This document shows, one piece after another, positions 61,293 through 64,000 of a stretch of DNA of 64,000 bases. Numbering within the stretch: the first letter of the stretch is position 1; the number at the start of each line of letters is the position of its first letter. The position numbers and the translations under genes were made by a program. The notes under the pieces are model-generated. The model was given only the letters and a program-made list of their open reading frames with translations. It ran no database searches and was not told the origin of the DNA. Source of the DNA: Enterococcus quebecensis (GTDB lineage Bacteria; Bacillota; Bacilli; Lactobacillales; Enterococcaceae); assembly GCF_001730365.1 (NCBI RefSeq), contig NZ_MIKB01000012.1:310001-374000 (forward strand), given 5' to 3'.

Positions 61293-61940
61293 ATGGAGTT
61301 AAGGTTGCAAAAACTTTCAGTTATGTTAACGGATCCAGCGTTTACAGACCAACAGTTCACAGAAGAAATACTTTTCTTGAAAGAATTTCCTGTAGGTTCA
61401 ATTTTTGTTTTGCCACATAATGTAGCAAGAGCCAAACAATTATTGAATGGAACAATCATTCAAGTAGGTAGTTTTGTCGATTTTCCGCTAGGCAGAGGAA
61501 CATTAGCTAAAAAAGCGTTTGAGACAGGACAATTATACAGAGATGGTGCATCAGATGTTTTTGTGACTATGCCGCCTGAGCAGTTGAACAGTTATGGCAA
61601 TCAGAATTATCAAGCATTAGCACCGCTGGCATTTGGGCGGAACGCCCTTGGATTTTTTATAGATAGCAGTAACTTAACGGACAATCAAAAACAAGCATTG
61701 ATAATGGATATCGCAGAGTTGAATGTTAGTCGGATTTCTTTAGGGATTGATTTGACAATGGAGCAGGCAATCTATGATATGAGTATTTTTCGGACAGCTC
61801 GAAGAAAGAAAATAAATTTCCAAGTAAATGTAAAAGCGCCAACCTTACTTGAAATCGAATTACTTTTTCAAGCGGGAGCCTCTCAAATCGGGATCGGTAA
61901 TGGTCGGGAGATCTTGCCTTTAATTTCAAAGTGGAATTAA
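61293..61940 (+). CDS. DeoC-like protein lacking most catalytic residues
   Basis: A 215-residue TIM-barrel-like protein with the deoxyribose-phosphate aldolase outline: VGSFVDFPLGRGTLAKKAFE matches the (GFPLG-TT--K--E) segment and VNVKAPTLLEIELLFQAGA matches the (VKASGG-RT) segment. Of the three DeoC catalytic residues only the last lysine seems kept. The strand with the Schiff-base lysine reads RISLGIDLT, and the aspartate strand reads DVFVTM. It is therefore unlikely to be an aldolase. It sits between rsmE and rel with an 18-bp gap and its own GGGGG ribosome site. Function is unknown. Confidence 0.75.
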   Translation: MELRLQKLSVMLTDPAFTDQQFTEEILFLKEFPVGSIFVLPHNVARAKQLLNGTIIQVGSFVDFPLGRGTLAKKAFETGQLYRDGASDVFVTMPPEQLNSYGNQNYQALAPLAFGRNALGFFIDSSNLTDNQKQALIMDIAELNVSRISLGIDLTMEQAIYDMSIFRTARRKKINFQVNVKAPTLLEIELLFQAGASQIGIGNGREILPLISKWN

Positions 61941-61951
61941 ATTGTGAGTAA

Positions 61952-61979
61952 TTGAAAATCTAGTGAAATTTAGTATAAT
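61952..61979 (+). promoter_or_regulatory. rel promoter with structured leader
   Basis: TTGAAA, 16-bp spacer, TATAAT. The leader to 62123 (about 137 bases) holds an imperfect GAAGTGCTACT/AGTGGTACTTTTC hairpin with a T-rich tail (61990-62025), then a GGACAC/GTGTC hairpin. The first may act as an attenuator. Confidence 0.65.
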
Positions 61980-62123
61980 AAAAGATGTTGGAAGTGCTAC
62001 TGTTTCAAGTGGTACTTTTCTTTTTTAAAGTGATATAACAAATTGTAGTAATTTACGTATTTTACATAAGTCAATCGGACACGTTACGAAGGTGTCTGAC
62101 ATAGGGACAAAGGAGTGATAACA

Positions 62124-64000
62124 ATGCCAAAAGAGGAAATTATGACTGGTCCAGGAGTCATTAAACTTGTATCGAAATATATGGCACCACAGCATGTTGC
62201 GTTTGTTCAAAAAGCCTGTGATTATGCTGAAAAGGCGCATGAAGGTCAAGTTAGAAAGTCCGGAGAGCCTTATTTTATTCACCCAATTCAAGTTGCAGGG
62301 ATTTTAGCTGAATTACGGATGGATCCGCACACGGTTGCAACAGGATTTTTACATGATGTGGTAGAAGATACAGACGTAACGTTGGAAGATTTAAAGAATG
62401 AGTTTGGGGCAGATGTCGCTATGTTAGTTGATGGTGTGACTAAACTTGGAAAGATAAAGTATAAATCTCATGAAGAACAGTTAGCTGAAAATCATCGGAA
62501 AATGCTTTTAGCGATGGCACAAGATTTGCGTGTAATTATGGTGAAGCTGGCTGATCGTCTCCATAATATGCGTACACTAAAGCATCTAAGAGAAGACAAA
62601 CAGCGCCGAATTGCCCAAGAAACAATTGAAATTTATGCACCTCTTGCACATCGTTTAGGGATTAGTCGAATCAAATGGGAACTGGAAGATACAGCATTGC
62701 GCTATATCAATCCGAATCAATACTACCGTATCGTTAATTTGATGCAAAGTAAAAGAGATGAGCGAGAAGCCTATGTTGAAGAAGCGGTTGAGGATATTCG
62801 AATAGCGACAGAAGATTTAGATATTTATGCCGAAATTTACGGTCGTCCTAAACATATTTATTCAATCTATCGGAAGATGAAGGATCATAAAAAACAATTC
62901 AATGAAATCTATGATTTATTAGCGATCCGAGTGATTGTTGATTCTATCAAAGATTGCTATGCTGTTTTAGGTGCGATCCACACGAAATGGACCCCTATGC
63001 CAGGACGGTTTAAAGATTATATTGCTATGCCTAAAGCAAATATGTATCAATCCATCCATACAACAGTAATTGGACCAAAAGGAAATCCAGTAGAAGTACA
63101 GATCCGAACGCACGAAATGCATCAAATTGCTGAGTTCGGGGTTGCTGCTCACTGGGCTTACAAAGAAGGTAAGACTGAAAAAGTAGATGAAGACAATGAT
63201 ACAAAACAACTAAGTTGGTTCCGTGAGATTCTTGAATTGCAAGATGAGAGTTATGATGCTTCTGATTTTATGGAAAGTGTTAAAGGCGATATTTTCAGTG
63301 ATAAAGTCTATGTCTTTACTCCGACCGGTGAAGTAACGGAATTGCCAAAAGGTTCTGGACCGCTTGATTTTGCTTATAGTGTGCATACGGAAATTGGAAA
63401 TAAGACAACAGGTGCGAAGGTTAATGGGAAAATGGTTCAATTGGATTATACACTGAAAAATGGTGATATTATTGAAGTTTTAACCTCACCAAATTCCTTT
63501 GGCCCAAGCCGTGATTGGCTAAAAATGGTAGCAACAAGCAAAGCACGAAATAAAATCAAACGATTTTTCAAAGTTCAAGATCGTGAAGTCAACATTATCA
63601 AAGGACACGATGCAATTAGCAAGTTTTTGCTGGAACATGGTTTTGCGCCAAAAGAATTTTTGAATAAAACCAAAATGGCGGAAGCGTTGGATCGTTTTAA
63701 TTTCCAAACAGAAGATGATCTTTATGCAGCTGTTGGTTATGGTGAAATTAGTGCGCAAATGGTGTCCAACCGTTTAACTGAAAAGGAACGGAAAGAACAA
63801 GAGATGGTACGCCAAAAGCAAGAAGCAGAAGAGTTGATGACACAGCCCGTCAAAAAAGAATCGGATAAAATGAAAGTTCGTCATGAAGGCGGAATCGTGA
63901 TTCAAGGCGTAGAAAACTTACTTGTTAGAATAAGTCGTTGCTGTAACCCAGTGCCAGGAGACGAGATTGTCGGTTATATTACGAAAGGCCGAGGTGTTTC
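62124..64000 (+). CDS. rel: Bifunctional (p)ppGpp synthetase/hydrolase, cut by window end
   Basis: Frame open from ATG 62124 (AAAGGAG upstream) to the edge, 625 codons of an expected 735-740. The HD hydrolase domain carries H77-D78 as in other long Rel proteins. The synthetase domain has YDLLAIRVIVD, GRFKDYIAMPK and EVQIRTHEMHQIAE. A TGS domain (about 395-455) and helical region follow, and the zinc-finger/CC domain begins with SRCCNPVPGD near the edge. It is a dual-function Rel rather than a single-function RelA. It makes and degrades the starvation alarmone on the ribosome. The C-terminal ACT domain is beyond the window. Confidence 0.97.
   Translation, partial: MPKEEIMTGPGVIKLVSKYMAPQHVAFVQKACDYAEKAHEGQVRKSGEPYFIHPIQVAGILAELRMDPHTVATGFLHDVVEDTDVTLEDLKNEFGADVAMLVDGVTKLGKIKYKSHEEQLAENHRKMLLAMAQDLRVIMVKLADRLHNMRTLKHLREDKQRRIAQETIEIYAPLAHRLGISRIKWELEDTALRYINPNQYYRIVNLMQSKRDEREAYVEEAVEDIRIATEDLDIYAEIYGRPKHIYSIYRKMKDHKKQFNEIYDLLAIRVIVDSIKDCYAVLGAIHTKWTPMPGRFKDYIAMPKANMYQSIHTTVIGPKGNPVEVQIRTHEMHQIAEFGVAAHWAYKEGKTEKVDEDNDTKQLSWFREILELQDESYDASDFMESVKGDIFSDKVYVFTPTGEVTELPKGSGPLDFAYSVHTEIGNKTTGAKVNGKMVQLDYTLKNGDIIEVLTSPNSFGPSRDWLKMVATSKARNKIKRFFKVQDREVNIIKGHDAISKFLLEHGFAPKEFLNKTKMAEALDRFNFQTEDDLYAAVGYGEISAQMVSNRLTEKERKEQEMVRQKQEAEELMTQPVKKESDKMKVRHEGGIVIQGVENLLVRISRCCNPVPGDEIVGYITKGRGV

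Overview
The window is a low-GC Gram-positive chromosome segment that fits the genus Enterococcus. Pointers are a haem-dependent cytochrome bd cluster next to demethylmenaquinone genes, a WxL/DUF916 surface-protein locus, an L-ascorbate (ula) operon, a full comG operon followed by a methyltransferase and ackA, and a DUF3013-prmA-rsmE-rel block. Species is not claimed. Nearly all genes look intact. No rRNA, tRNA or CRISPR array was seen.

Layout. 1-5.4 kb: end of an unrecognised gene, a FrnE/DsbA-like protein with an HxlR-type operator candidate, topB, a secreted LRR protein, a deaminase and a MazG-like protein. 5.5-14.8 kb: respiratory module cydABCD, polyprenyl synthase (opposite strand), menA and a type II NADH dehydrogenase; together they can pass electrons from NADH through demethylmenaquinone to oxygen. 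14.85-16.6 kb: a T-box leader with a TAC (Tyr) specifier in front of an NhaC-family transporter, so a predicted tyrosine transporter. 16.7-20 kb: ftsK and a GntR regulator.

20.1-34.4 kb is the accessory part. A 1.5-kb integrase-only element has perfect 19-bp terminal inverted repeats and paired GCCGTCA subterminal repeats, and ends 18 bp before a winged-helix regulator. Then comes a WxL cell-surface locus (three WxL proteins, two DUF916/DUF3324 anchor proteins, one FPNTG sortase substrate) and three further secreted proteins: tandem PA14-like domains, a lone SdrD-B-like domain, and a 1075-residue protein with SdrD-B, eight BIG2 and PA14-like domains. This locus probably encodes surface adhesion machinery.

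34.5-38.4 kb: a BceAB-type ABC transporter and rlmN. 38.5-47.5 kb: a LysR regulator, a DeoR regulator (likely UlaR) with a membrane/TPR partner, and the divergent ulaG-C-A-B-D-E-F operon, which has cre and direct-repeat operator candidates and an unusual 4 x 117-bp hairpin tandem array between ulaA and ulaB. 47.6-49.4 kb: an APC permease and two candidate small RNAs. 49.5-55.7 kb: comGA-GG, a YtxK-type methyltransferase and ackA. 55.8-58.2 kb (minus strand): UspA, a small membrane protein, 6S RNA and rarA. 58.4-64 kb: a 3-methyladenine glycosylase, DUF3013, prmA, rsmE, a degenerate DeoC-like protein and the bifunctional (p)ppGpp gene rel, cut by the window end.

All positions, hairpins and motifs were read by eye; no alignment, folding or database search was run. 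Family assignments rest on recognised motifs and gene context.
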